A stretch of 64,000 nucleotides of DNA from SSC3 sp963769585 (lineage in GTDB: Bacteria > Actinomycetota > Actinomycetes > Propionibacteriales > Nocardioidaceae). The stretch spans positions 620,001 through 684,000 of the forward strand of contig CAVYMJ010000006.1 in NCBI GenBank assembly GCA_963769585.1. The letters run 5' to 3'. Below are positions 1 to 8,351 of this stretch, one piece after another (the stretch's first letter is position 1; each line of letters starts with the position of its first letter). The position numbers and the translations under genes are program-made. The notes under the pieces were generated by a model. The model had not been told where the DNA came from, ran no database searches, and saw nothing but the letters and a program-made list of their open reading frames with translations.

Positions 1-158
1 CCGGCGTACATGGTGCCGAGGTGGTTGCCGTTGCCCTCGACCGGCACCAGGGTGCTCGCGTGGCCGCGGCCGACGTCGGTGAACCGGACGCCCATGTTGT
101 GCAGCACCGGGATCGTCAGCTCCAGGCCGGCGTTGGCCAGCTCCACCTGTGCGGTCAT
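1..158 (-). CDS. Hotdog-fold thioesterase (PaaI/DUF4442-like), 3'-truncated by the window edge
   Basis: Only the first 52 residues lie in the window; the rest runs off base 1. The visible part includes NMGVRFTDVGRGHAS and ends near a NHLGTMYAG motif, which resembles the central helix entry of DUF4442/PaaI-type acyl-CoA thioesterases. The ATG at 158 overlaps the TGA of the upstream acyl-CoA dehydrogenase (ATGA), with AAGGGA upstream, so it is translationally coupled as the last visible gene of the operon. Such an enzyme would release CoA from acyl-CoA intermediates. The family call rests on a short segment. Confidence 0.6.
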   Translation of the reverse strand, partial: MTAQVELANAGLELTIPVLHNMGVRFTDVGRGHASTLVPVEGNGNHLGTMYA

Positions 159-1375
159 GAAAGAAGTCCCTTGGCTACGTGGGTGATCTGGACCTCGTTG
201 CTGCCGGCGTAGATCATCAGCGACTTGGCGTCGCGGGCCAGCTGCTCGATCGGGTACTCCGACATGTAGCCGTTGCCACCGAAGAGCTGGATCGCGTCCA
301 TGGCGACGTCGGTTGCGGCCTGTGAGCTGTAGACCTTCATCGCCGACGCCTCGGCCAACGTGGGGAGCTTGCCTGCCGCCTGCAGCTCGAGGGCGCGGAA
401 CACCATGTTCTGCACGTTGACCCGAGCGATCTCCATGTTGGCCAGCTTGAGCTGGATCAGCTGGTAGTTGGCGATCGGCTGTCCGAACTGGATGCGCTCC
501 TTGGAGTACCGCACGGACTGCTCGAGGCACTCCTCGATGATGCCGAGGCTCATCGCCGCGACCCCCATCCGCTCGAAGACGAAGCCCGACTTGGCACTGT
601 CCCGGCCGTCGCCAGCTTCATGGTCCTCGGTCTCGCCGAGCAGCCGGTCCCGTCCGAGCCGGACGTTGTCGAAGAAGAGCTCGCCCGTCGGGGAGGAGTG
701 GAAGCCCATCTTGCGGAACGGCTTGCCTTGGGTGAGGCCCTCCATCCCGGTGTCCAGCACGAAGGTAAGGATCTTCCGGTCCTTCGGGTCGGCTTCGCCG
801 TCGTCGAGCTTGGCGTAGACGACGATCGTGTCGGCGTACGGGCCGTTGGTGATGAAGGTCTTCTGTCCGGACAGGACGTAGCCGTCGCCGTCGCGTCGGA
901 CGGTGGTCCGCATCGAGCCGAACGCGTCGGAGCCCGAGCCGGGCTCGGTCAAGGCCCAGGCGGCGATCTTGTCCAGGGTGACCAGGGAGGGCAGCCAGCG
1001 CTGCTTCTGGGCGAGCGTCCCGCGGGCCATGATCGTCGCGGCACCCAGCCCCAGGCTCACCCCGAAACAGCCCACCAGGCCGGGGGAGACCCGGCACAGC
1101 TCCTTGATCAGGATGAACCCCATGCCCCCCTGGTCGGATCCGGTCATCGAGCCGCCGGCGGAGCCCTTCTCGCCCGCCCGCTCCTTGGCCAGGGCCTTCT
1201 CCAGCGAGTCCGTGGCCATCGCGTCGATGCCGAAGGTCTTCCACAGCTTGCGCAGCAGGTCGTACGGCGGGGTGTCGCCGAACTCGAGCTCCTCGCGGCG
1301 GGGCCGGATCTCTGCGTCGACGAACTGTCGAACCGCGAGCTCGATCGCCTGCTCCATCTCGTTCCACTCGTACAT
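155..1375 (-). CDS. Acyl-CoA dehydrogenase family protein
   Basis: 406 residues, normal length for an FAD acyl-CoA dehydrogenase, which introduces the alpha-beta double bond into an acyl-CoA. Visible family signatures are AWALTEPGSGSD in the middle beta domain, FGQPIANYQLIQ in the C-terminal helical domain, and the C-terminal FGGNGYMSEYPIEQLARD with AGSNEVQ. It begins 3 bp after the stop of the upstream SDR gene and overlaps the next gene by 4 bp, so it belongs to the thiolase-led operon. Substrate (fatty, branched or steroid-derived acyl-CoA) cannot be read from the sequence. Confidence 0.92.
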   Translation of the reverse strand: MYEWNEMEQAIELAVRQFVDAEIRPRREELEFGDTPPYDLLRKLWKTFGIDAMATDSLEKALAKERAGEKGSAGGSMTGSDQGGMGFILIKELCRVSPGLVGCFGVSLGLGAATIMARGTLAQKQRWLPSLVTLDKIAAWALTEPGSGSDAFGSMRTTVRRDGDGYVLSGQKTFITNGPYADTIVVYAKLDDGEADPKDRKILTFVLDTGMEGLTQGKPFRKMGFHSSPTGELFFDNVRLGRDRLLGETEDHEAGDGRDSAKSGFVFERMGVAAMSLGIIEECLEQSVRYSKERIQFGQPIANYQLIQLKLANMEIARVNVQNMVFRALELQAAGKLPTLAEASAMKVYSSQAATDVAMDAIQLFGGNGYMSEYPIEQLARDAKSLMIYAGSNEVQITHVAKGLLS

Positions 1376-1378
1376 CGA

Positions 1379-2257
1379 CTAGCTCCAGTCTGCTGTCTTG
1401 GTCGCGATGTCCTCGATCGTCCACGGACCGTCGCTGCTGATGGCTCGATGCGCGCTCCAGGTCCGTAGCTCCTGGATGCTTCCACCTTGCACCGCGAAGA
1501 CCTTCCCTGTCAGCGGGCACTTCTCGGTGGACAGGTAGGCGACGAGGGGTGAGATCTGGTCCGGCGCGAGCGCGTCGAACTCTCCCTCGTCGACAGGAAG
1601 CGCGAAGATGGCGCCCATGCCTGGGGTGTTCAGCGTCAGACGCGTGCGCGCGACGGGTGCGATCGCGTTGACGCGTACGCCGTACCGGTCGAGCTCGTCG
1701 GCTGCCACCAGGGTCAGCGCGGCTATCGCGGACTTCGCGGCCCCGTAGTTGGCCTGGCCGGCGTTCGGCATGATCGTCCCCGAGGGTGAGGCCGTGTTGA
1801 CCACCGAGGCAGCGACCTGCTCACCGGCCTTGGTCTTGGCCTTCCAGTAGGCCGCCGCATGCCGCAGCACCGCGAAGTGACCTTTCAGATGCACCTCGAT
1901 CACCAGGTCCCACTCCTGCTCGGACAAGGTAGGGATGAACCCGTCGCGAAGGATGCCGGCGTTGTTGACCACGATGTCGAGTTGGCCGAAGGTGTCCACC
2001 GCCTGGTCGACCAGGCTCTGCGCGCCGGCCCACGTCGCGATGTTCTCGGTGTGGGCGACCGCTGTGCCTCCGGCTGCCTGGATCTCGTCGACCACCTGCT
2101 GCGCTGGCCCGGTGTCGGCTCCGGCTCCGTCGGCCCCGCCGCCGAGGTCGTTCACCACGACGCTGGCGCCCTGTTCGGCGAAGAGCAGGGCGTGCTCGCG
2201 GCCGATGCCACGCCCGGCGCCGGTGATGACCGCCACCCGCCCATCCAGTGCTCCCAT
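1379..2257 (-). CDS. SDR family oxidoreductase, probable 3-hydroxyacyl-CoA dehydrogenase (MFE-2-like)
   Basis: 292 residues. The Rossmann motif TGAGRGIG sits near residue 13. NNAG lies mid-protein and the catalytic tail is YGAAKSAIAALT. The stretch NDLGGGADGAGAD, an insertion after the second strand, is typical of the dehydrogenase domain of peroxisomal multifunctional enzyme type 2. The start has AAGGAG 9 bases upstream. Between a MaoC hydratase and an acyl-CoA dehydrogenase, it would oxidise the 3-hydroxyacyl-CoA made by the hydratase. Exact substrate is unknown. Confidence 0.88.
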   Translation of the reverse strand: MGALDGRVAVITGAGRGIGREHALLFAEQGASVVVNDLGGGADGAGADTGPAQQVVDEIQAAGGTAVAHTENIATWAGAQSLVDQAVDTFGQLDIVVNNAGILRDGFIPTLSEQEWDLVIEVHLKGHFAVLRHAAAYWKAKTKAGEQVAASVVNTASPSGTIMPNAGQANYGAAKSAIAALTLVAADELDRYGVRVNAIAPVARTRLTLNTPGMGAIFALPVDEGEFDALAPDQISPLVAYLSTEKCPLTGKVFAVQGGSIQELRTWSAHRAISSDGPWTIEDIATKTADWS

Positions 2258-2282
2258 GCTGCTTTCTCCTTGCGCGTAGAGG

Positions 2283-3137
2283 TCAGTCGGCGATCTCGGC
2301 GAGCCCGTCCTTGATGACGGGCACCCCGTCCACGGTGGTCTCGAAGGCGTACGTCGTCAGGCCGTCCGTGCCGCCGGCTCGCCAGATCGCTGTGGTGAGG
2401 TCCTGCCCGGGGAGGACCGGCCTGGCGAACCGCACCGCCAGGCGCCTCAGCCGCGCCGAGTCGCCGCCCGCGAGCTCCTGCACCACCGCCCAGGACGTGA
2501 AGGCCTGCGTGCACAGGCCGTGGATGATGATGCCGGGCAGGCCGGCAGCCTGTGCTGCCTCCTCGTCGAGGTGGATCGGCATGGGGTCCCCCGAGGCGGG
2601 GGAGTACCGGAACGTCTGGTCCTCGTCCAGATGGGCGGTGACCTTGGCGATCGGCCCCTGCTCGCGCAGTGACTGGTCGAACCGGTGCTCAGGGGCCAGC
2701 TCGCCGACGGTCTCGCCGACGTCGATGCCCCGGAAGAAGGCGGTCATGTACTGCTGGTTGACCAGCTGGTCGGCCGCGTCGCGAGTCTGCAGGAGGAAGG
2801 CGAGCGTCGTGCCGTTGGCCGCTCCGGCGTACCCGATCGGCTTGACCCGGGAGGTCAGGCTGTCTCCTGGCCGGATCGGGCGGGCGAAGTGGAAGTCCTG
2901 TCGGCCGTGGACCACCCGCATGGCGACCTCGGGCGGAGCCACGCTGAATGCCGCGCCGATCATGCCCATGAAGACCGGCACGATCGCGAAGACCGGTGGC
3001 GCGATCTCTCCGGCGAGGTGCGCCTGGATCGGGTCGTTGGTCGCCCGGGCGTAGTCGATGATGCGCTCGCGGGTGACCTCGAAGGTCTCCGGCTGGCTCC
3101 AGTGGCCGAGGGCCTCGGCGTTGAACTGAACGGTCAT
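2283..3137 (-). CDS. MaoC family enoyl-CoA hydratase, double hotdog
   Basis: 284 residues from the ATG at 3137, two bases after the preceding stop; in-frame codons further upstream lie inside the SRPBCC gene and were not used. The N-terminal half is a degenerate hotdog. The C-terminal half has the hydratase-2 motif YSPASGDPMPIHLDEEAA, with the catalytic Asp and His kept but Met where the family usually has Asn, followed by HGLCTQAF. The architecture matches actinobacterial (R)-hydratases acting with MFE-2-like SDRs in acyl-CoA or steroid side-chain degradation. Confidence 0.88.
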   Translation of the reverse strand: MTVQFNAEALGHWSQPETFEVTRERIIDYARATNDPIQAHLAGEIAPPVFAIVPVFMGMIGAAFSVAPPEVAMRVVHGRQDFHFARPIRPGDSLTSRVKPIGYAGAANGTTLAFLLQTRDAADQLVNQQYMTAFFRGIDVGETVGELAPEHRFDQSLREQGPIAKVTAHLDEDQTFRYSPASGDPMPIHLDEEAAQAAGLPGIIIHGLCTQAFTSWAVVQELAGGDSARLRRLAVRFARPVLPGQDLTTAIWRAGGTDGLTTYAFETTVDGVPVIKDGLAEIAD

Positions 3138-3138
3138 C

Positions 3139-3570
3139 TCAGCCCAGTACGCCGGCCAGCTTGGCCAGCGAGGCATCCAGGTCGGCCAGCCCGGCCTTCT
3201 CGACCGCCGCGCCGATCGCGCCGACGAGCATGGCTCCTTCGAACGAGGTCGTGAGGTCGAGGGTCGAGCTGTCCGCGGTCCCGCTGACGGCCGCAGTCAT
3301 GCTGATCTTCACGCCGGCCATCCCGGTTCCCGACAGCGTGACGGACTCCGCTGCGGCGTACTCGTCGACCGTCCAGGTGATGGTGTTGGGCATGCCCAGT
3401 ACGGAGACGACCTCGACGATCGTGTCGCCCTTCTTGAGCTCGGCGGGGACTTCGCCCTTCCACTTCTGGTGCATGTTCAGCCATTCACCGAACCGGTTGG
3501 GGTCGCCGACCACAGCCCACAGCTTCTCGGTCGAGACGGGGAAGGTGGCTGACTTCTCGATGGTTCCCAT
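3139..3570 (-). CDS. SRPBCC family protein (Rv0910-like)
   Basis: 143 residues. The START/Bet v1-like fold is suggested by ATFPVSTEKLWAVVGDPNRF near the N-terminus and a final long amphipathic helix ending in LAKLAGVLG. The family includes mycobacterial Rv0910, often labelled a toxin, but lipid or acyl-ligand binding is equally possible. It sits inside the acyl-CoA degradation operon, 37 bp after the thiolase stop and 1 bp before the MaoC start. That argues for a ligand-binding role in the pathway rather than a free-standing toxin, and no antitoxin gene is adjacent. Confidence 0.75.
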   Translation of the reverse strand: MGTIEKSATFPVSTEKLWAVVGDPNRFGEWLNMHQKWKGEVPAELKKGDTIVEVVSVLGMPNTITWTVDEYAAAESVTLSGTGMAGVKISMTAAVSGTADSSTLDLTTSFEGAMLVGAIGAAVEKAGLADLDASLAKLAGVLG

Positions 3571-3607
3571 GGTCGTTCCTCTCGGGTGGCTGAGACTCTC
3601 GGCGGTG

Positions 3608-4801
3608 CTAGCGGTCGGCGGGTCGGTAGGCCGTGACGACGACGGCGCCGCCCAGCCCGATGTTGTGCTGCAGGGCGGTCCTGGCGCCGGCGACCTGGCG
3701 CTTGCCGGCGGTGCCACGCAGCTGCCAGGTGAGCTCGGAGCACTGGGCGAGGCCGGTAGCGCCGAGCGGGTGCCCCTTGGAGATGAGGCCGCCCGACGGG
3801 TTGACCACCCAGCGGCCGCCGTACGTCGTGTCGTCGTTGTCCACGAGTTTGCCGCCCTCGCCCTCGGGGCACAGGCCGAGGGCCTCGTAGGTGAGCAGCT
3901 CGTTGGTGGCGAAGCAGTCGTGAAGCTCGATGACATCGACGTCGTCGGCGCCGAGCTGGGCCTGCTCGTAGACCTGGCTGGCAGCGCGCCTGGTCATTCC
4001 GGCGCCCACCAGGGCGATAGCCGAGCCTGACTCGAGCGTGCCCGGAACGTCGGTCACCATCGCCTGGCCCACGATCTCGACGGCCTGAGGGCCCAGCCCG
4101 TGCTCGTCGACGAAACGCTCGCTGGCCAGTACGGCGGCCGCGGACCCGTCCGAGGTGGGGGAGCACATCAGCTTGGTGAGTGGCTCGTAGATCGTGGTCG
4201 CGTTCTGGATGTCCTCCAGGGAGTACTCGTCCTGGAACTGCGAGTAGGGGTTGTTCACCGAGTGCTTGTGGTTCTTGTAGCCGATTTTGGCGAACTGCTC
4301 GGCGGTGGTGCCGTACTTCTCCATGTGCTCGCGCCCCGCGGCCCCGAACATGTATGGCGCCGGCGGCAGCGCGAACTCGAAGATCTCGGCGAGCGCCAGC
4401 ATGTGCCGCATCATCGGCTGCTCGCGGTCGTCCCAGTTGGAGGTCAGGGACCCAGGCTGCATCTTCTCGAAGCCGAGCGCGAGCGTGCAGTCAGCGAGGC
4501 CGCCTCGGATCGCCTGGGCGGCGAGGTAGAGGGCTGTGGAGCCGGTCGAACAGTTGTTGTTCACGTTGGTGATCGGGATGCCGGTCATGCCGAGCTCGTA
4601 GATCGCCCGGTTGCCCATCGTCGAGTCGCCGTACACGTAGCCGACATGCGCCTGTTCGACCTGGGCGAAGTCGATCCCTGCGTCCTGGAGTGCGTTGGTA
4701 CCGGACTCCCGGGCCATCTCCGGGTAGTCCCAGCCGGTACGCCGTCCGGGCTTCTCGAACTTCGTCATTCCGACTCCGATGACGAAAACCTTCTCGGGCA
4801 T
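3608..4801 (-). CDS. Lipid-transfer protein / SCPx-type thiolase
   Basis: 397 residues from the ATG at 4801, chosen because AGGAGG lies 5 bases upstream; a longer frame would run across the operator. The acylation cysteine is in NNNCSTGSTAL (about Cys84). HDCFATNELL and the C-terminal GHPLGATG carry the other thiolase loops. The family cleaves 3-ketoacyl-CoAs, often with branched or sterol side chains. It is the first gene of the minus-strand operon and lies directly behind a perfect palindrome, so it is likely the main TetR-controlled target. Confidence 0.9.
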   Translation of the reverse strand: MPEKVFVIGVGMTKFEKPGRRTGWDYPEMARESGTNALQDAGIDFAQVEQAHVGYVYGDSTMGNRAIYELGMTGIPITNVNNNCSTGSTALYLAAQAIRGGLADCTLALGFEKMQPGSLTSNWDDREQPMMRHMLALAEIFEFALPPAPYMFGAAGREHMEKYGTTAEQFAKIGYKNHKHSVNNPYSQFQDEYSLEDIQNATTIYEPLTKLMCSPTSDGSAAAVLASERFVDEHGLGPQAVEIVGQAMVTDVPGTLESGSAIALVGAGMTRRAASQVYEQAQLGADDVDVIELHDCFATNELLTYEALGLCPEGEGGKLVDNDDTTYGGRWVVNPSGGLISKGHPLGATGLAQCSELTWQLRGTAGKRQVAGARTALQHNIGLGGAVVVTAYRPADR

Positions 4802-4813
4802 GCGGCCTCCTGG

Positions 4814-4835
4814 TCTGACGACAACTGTCGTCAGA
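4814..4835. promoter_or_regulatory. Perfect 10-2-10 palindrome, candidate TetR operator
   Basis: The arms TCTGACGACA and TGTCGTCAGA are exact reverse complements separated by 2 bases. A further half-site CTGTCGTCA follows at 4853-4861. The element lies between the TetR stop and the thiolase start, about 12 bp upstream of the thiolase ATG, where a repressor would block transcription of the degradation operon. Assigning it to the neighbouring TetR is inference. Confidence 0.7.
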
Positions 4836-4883
4836 TTACGAAGTGAGGACACCTGTCGTCAATGTGACCCAGGTCACTCTGGC

Positions 4884-5474
4884 TCACTCAGGGGCGATGA
4901 GGTCCACGCAGTGGTCGACGAGCTCCTCGACCGTGACGTGCAGGGTGCCCAGCTGCCAGGTGGCCAGCAGAGTGGCGAGGGCACCTCCCAGCGAGATCGC
5001 ACTCATGGCGCGCTGAGCGCCGGTTCCGGGACGGGGAAAGTTGTCTGCCAGGATCCTGGTCAGAGCGGGTGCGCCGGCCAGGCCGGCCGAGATCAGCGCC
5101 GACTCCGAGAACGGCTCGCGCAGCAGCAGCCGAGCCCTGCGAGGGTCGTCCTCGCCGACCAGCACCATCGCCATCACACCGGCCCGAGCCTTCTCCCGGC
5201 GGGTGCCGTCCACGTCGCGCACCACCCGGGAGACTGTCTCGAACACCTCGCTCGACACCTGCTCGAAGACGGCGACGAGCAGCTCGTCGCGGTTGGCGAA
5301 GCTCTCGTAGAAGTACCGGTCGGTCAGGCCCGCCTGGCGGCACACCGAGCGCACGGTGACCGCCGCGCTGCCTCCTTCGCCGACCAGGTCCAGGGTCGCT
5401 TCGACCAGCTCGGCGCGACGCTGCAACCGACGGTCGGCCAGCGTGCTTCCGGCGTACCGGCGTTCCACGGACAT
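4884..5474 (-). CDS. TetR/AcrR family transcriptional regulator
   Basis: 196 residues. The N-terminal helix-turn-helix is visible as RRAELVEATLDLVGEGG, then VTVRSVCRQAGLTDRYFY and ESFANRDELLVAVFEQV, the usual TetR pattern. The ligand domain is helical and unassigned. It reads toward the thiolase operon with an 82-bp gap that carries a perfect palindrome. Acyl-CoA-responsive TetR repressors commonly stand next to such operons, so local control is likely but not proven. Confidence 0.88.
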   Translation of the reverse strand: MSVERRYAGSTLADRRLQRRAELVEATLDLVGEGGSAAVTVRSVCRQAGLTDRYFYESFANRDELLVAVFEQVSSEVFETVSRVVRDVDGTRREKARAGVMAMVLVGEDDPRRARLLLREPFSESALISAGLAGAPALTRILADNFPRPGTGAQRAMSAISLGGALATLLATWQLGTLHVTVEELVDHCVDLIAPE

Positions 5475-5517
5475 CCGTCGATCCTAGTGGCGCCACCGGC
5501 GGAGTGCTGGGACCCGG

Positions 5518-6996
5518 CTACGCGGCCGGCTCCAGATCCTCGGTCGGCTCCGGTGCGGTGGTCGCGGGCAGCCTGCCGGGTAGGACTACGCCCAGCACGA
5601 GTACGGCGACGGCCAGGGTCGCTCCGACCCCGAAGGCCCACTGCATGCCGCCGACGAGCGCCTCGCGTGTCCCGGCCCCTTCCGCGGTGAGGCTGGTGGC
5701 CCTGGACGACATCACTGTGATCACCACGGCTGTCCCCACAGCCGCGGAGACCTGCTGCAAGGTGCCCAGGACAGAGCTGCCATGGGAGTAGAGGTGCGGA
5801 GGCAGTGCGCCGAGGCCGAGGGTGAAGGTCGGGGTGAAGACAGCGGCCAGGCTGACCATCATCAGCACGTGGGCGGCCAGCACGAACCAGACCGAGGTGG
5901 TCAGCCCGACCTGCGTGAACGCAGCCAACGCGATCAGGATGCCGACCGAGCCGGGGATCACCAGGGGGCGGCCGCCGTACAGGTCGAACGCACGGCCAAC
6001 CCGGGGTCCGAGCAGCCCCATGGCCAGACCGCCGGGCATCACCAGCAAGCCGGTCTGCAGCTCGCTGAGGCCCCGGACGTCCTGAAGGTAGAGCGGAAGC
6101 AGGATCATCGAGCCGATCATCGCCATGAAGCCCACCGACATCAGGCAGAGCGCGATCGTGAAAGTCCGGTGGCGCAGGGTCCGCAGGTCCAGGAGAGGGC
6201 GGTCCGAGCGCTGCAGGCGCAGTTGACGCCAGACGAAGACGGAGACCGACAGCAGCCCGAGGGCCAGCATGAGGCCGGGGGACACCGCGGGGTCGGTGGC
6301 TCCGAGCTGGCTCAGCCCATAAACGAGCGGGCCGAAGCCGACCGCGGCGAGAAAGACGCTGGCCCAGTCGATCGGGACGGCCTGGATCTCCCCGACGTTA
6401 CGCAGCCTGCGCAGTCCGCTGGCCGCCACAGCGACCGCGATGGGAAGTACGAGGCCGAACATCCACCGCCACGAGCCCAGGTGCAGCACCACCCCTGAGA
6501 CAGCCGGCCCGAGCGCCGGGGCCACCGAGATGGCAAGCATGACGTTGCCCATCACCCGGCCGCGGTCACGCTCGGGGACGACCGTCATCAGCGTGGTCAT
6601 CAGCAGCGGCATCATCACGGCGGTCCCGGCGGCCTGGATGACCCGCCCTCCGAGCAGTACGGCGAAGGTCGGAGCCAGTGCGGCCACCAGGGTCCCGGTG
6701 CAGAAGACCGTCATCGCCGTGGCGAACGCAGCCCGGGTGGTGACGCGTTGGAGGAACCAGCCAGTGATCGGGATGACCACGGCCATCGTGAGCATGAAGG
6801 CGGTCGAGAGCCACTGGGCGGCGCGCGCTGACACGTCGAACTCGACCATCAGGCGGGGGATCGCGTTGAGCATGATGGTCTCGTTGAGGATCACGATGAA
6901 CGTGGCCAGGACGAGCCACCGCAGGACGGCATAGTCAGTCCGCACAGTGAGCTCGGGCTCGTCAGCTGTGCTCGAGGGAGCCTCGGGTGCGGGCAT
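5518..6996 (-). CDS. MDR-type MFS transporter (DHA2/EmrB-QacA family)
   Basis: About 492 residues from the ATG at 6996, which has GAAGGA upstream; in-frame ATGs at 7032 and 7065 would add 12-23 residues. Many hydrophobic segments consistent with 14 spans. ILNETIMLNAIPRLMVEF in TM1 and the motif-A-like GGRVIQAAGTAVMMPLLM are typical of proton-coupled drug or metabolite exporters. PERDRGRVMGN is the cytoplasmic loop 4 motif. It follows TetR upstream on the same strand with a 43-bp gap to the TetR start, so it could be co-expressed. Confidence 0.87.
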   Translation of the reverse strand: MPAPEAPSSTADEPELTVRTDYAVLRWLVLATFIVILNETIMLNAIPRLMVEFDVSARAAQWLSTAFMLTMAVVIPITGWFLQRVTTRAAFATAMTVFCTGTLVAALAPTFAVLLGGRVIQAAGTAVMMPLLMTTLMTVVPERDRGRVMGNVMLAISVAPALGPAVSGVVLHLGSWRWMFGLVLPIAVAVAASGLRRLRNVGEIQAVPIDWASVFLAAVGFGPLVYGLSQLGATDPAVSPGLMLALGLLSVSVFVWRQLRLQRSDRPLLDLRTLRHRTFTIALCLMSVGFMAMIGSMILLPLYLQDVRGLSELQTGLLVMPGGLAMGLLGPRVGRAFDLYGGRPLVIPGSVGILIALAAFTQVGLTTSVWFVLAAHVLMMVSLAAVFTPTFTLGLGALPPHLYSHGSSVLGTLQQVSAAVGTAVVITVMSSRATSLTAEGAGTREALVGGMQWAFGVGATLAVAVLVLGVVLPGRLPATTAPEPTEDLEPAA

Positions 6997-7131
6997 GGTG
7001 CGTCCTTCGCGGGAGACGGAGCGGGCGGTCATGGTCTTTCGACTCGGACGACGAGCGAAACTCATCGCGTTCGCCGGTGCTCAACCCTGCCTGGGTTCCT
7101 GCGTGGGCCGCAAACGGATTTTTTTCGGGGC

Positions 7132-7518
7132 CTAGCCGTCGCCCGCGGCGCCGTCGTGCACCTTGCGCGCGGTCCGGGCCGCCTCGCCGAGCGTCAGAGC
7201 CACCTCGTGGGGGTGGTCGACGTCCTCGAGCACGACGAACGTCGGTAGCCCGGTGTAGTCGGGATGCTGGAGCGACACCGTGATCGTGCCCAGGCGCCGG
7301 GCGCGTTGCGGGACGCTCTGGCTGACCACCGTGTCCCGCACTGCCCACAACGGCACACTGTCCGTCTTGCGAGTGACCCGGCTGGTGGTCCAGTACAGGT
7401 GCTTGGTGGTCACCCGGTAGCGCACCGTCGGCAGGCGACCACCGGAGACCTGGCCAGGCACCGAGAGCCGGCGACCCTGCCAGACAGTTCCCTCTGTCGG
7501 GTTCCCGATCGTCTGCAT
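7132..7518 (-). CDS. PH domain-containing protein (bacterial PH-like)
   Basis: 128 residues, no signal peptide or membrane span. The alternating beta-rich core with TKHLYWTTSRVTRKTDSVPL and a C-terminal helix with LTLGEAARTARKVHD looks like the small bacterial PH (DUF304/YdbT-type) fold without its membrane part. It is divergent from modA, with 77 bp between starts. No clear Shine-Dalgarno is visible. Function unknown. Confidence 0.6.
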   Translation of the reverse strand: MQTIGNPTEGTVWQGRRLSVPGQVSGGRLPTVRYRVTTKHLYWTTSRVTRKTDSVPLWAVRDTVVSQSVPQRARRLGTITVSLQHPDYTGLPTFVVLEDVDHPHEVALTLGEAARTARKVHDGAAGDG

Positions 7519-7557
7519 GCCGACATTGTGCCGTCACTGGATACCGAGGCAGGCAAT

Positions 7558-7576
7558 ATCTAGGAAATACCTAGAT
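7558..7576. promoter_or_regulatory. Perfect 7-5-7 inverted repeat upstream of modA, candidate molybdate operator
   Basis: ATCTAGG and CCTAGAT flank a 5-base AAATA spacer, ending 19 bp before the modA ATG. It is the most AT-rich stretch between two divergent genes and probably overlaps the modA promoter. The operon encodes its own MerR-HTH/TOBE protein, a plausible ligand-responsive binder of this site. It does not match the E. coli ModE site. Confidence 0.6.
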
Positions 7577-7595
7577 TCCCTGGTAAACAGGCAGG

Positions 7596-8351
7596 ATGCT
7601 CCCCCGCCTCGCGCTCCTCGCCGCAGCCGCGCTGCTCCTGGCCGGCTGTGCGGAGGGCGGGAGCACGGGGTCCTCAGCGCAGACCCTGCAGGTGCTGGCC
7701 GCCGCCTCGCTCTCCGGATCGTTCGACGACCTTGCTGCGGACTTCGAGGCCGCCCACCCGGAGGTCGAGGTCGAGATCGTCTACGACAGCAGCGCCACCC
7801 TCGCCCAGCAGGTCACCGAAGGAGCCCCCGCCGATGTCCTGGCCACTGCCGACCTGGACACCATGCGGCGGGTGCTCGACGCCGGTGAGGCGAACGAGTC
7901 CACGACCTTCGCCGGGAACACCGCGGTACTCGTCACGCCGAGGGACAACCCGGCCGGTCTCCGGTCGTTCGCCGACCTCGACGCCGGACGAGCAAGCTAC
8001 GTCGTCTGCGTCGACACCGCGCCCTGCGGCAAGGTCGCTTCGGCACTGCTGAGCGAGAACGGCATCAGGGCGGAGCCGAGGTCGTTCGAGGACAACGTCA
8101 AGGCGGTGCTGCACAAGGTCACCTCCGGCGAGGTCGACGCCGGGATCGTCTATCTCACCGACGCGCTGGCCGCGGCCAGCAAGGTGACCCAGGTCCAGAT
8201 TCCTGGTGCCGACGCCCACCCCACCGGCTACGCCATCGCCGTGGTCCGCCAGTCCGGGCGGACGGACCTGGCCCAGGCGTTCGTGGACCTGGTGCTCAGC
8301 CCGGACGGTCAGGAGGTCCTGCGTGAGGCAGGCTTCACCAGCGCCGGCTAG
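7596..8351 (+). CDS. modA: Molybdate ABC transporter substrate-binding lipoprotein
   Basis: 251 residues. An N-terminal lipoprotein signal ends in LLLAGC (Cys18). The mature part carries LQVLAAASLSGSFDDLA, DSSATLAQQVTEGAPADVL and a C-terminal LVLSPDGQEVLREAGF, all standard for ModA. It captures molybdate or tungstate outside the membrane for ModBC. It is the first gene of modABC, and the downstream permease starts inside its 3' end. Confidence 0.95.
   Translation: MLPRLALLAAAALLLAGCAEGGSTGSSAQTLQVLAAASLSGSFDDLAADFEAAHPEVEVEIVYDSSATLAQQVTEGAPADVLATADLDTMRRVLDAGEANESTTFAGNTAVLVTPRDNPAGLRSFADLDAGRASYVVCVDTAPCGKVASALLSENGIRAEPRSFEDNVKAVLHKVTSGEVDAGIVYLTDALAAASKVTQVQIPGADAHPTGYAIAVVRQSGRTDLAQAFVDLVLSPDGQEVLREAGFTSAG

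Noticed and set aside
7100..7135. T-run near 7121 as a terminator
   Set aside because: It is a single T-tract with no adjacent stem and lies between two minus-strand genes rather than after a plus-strand one.
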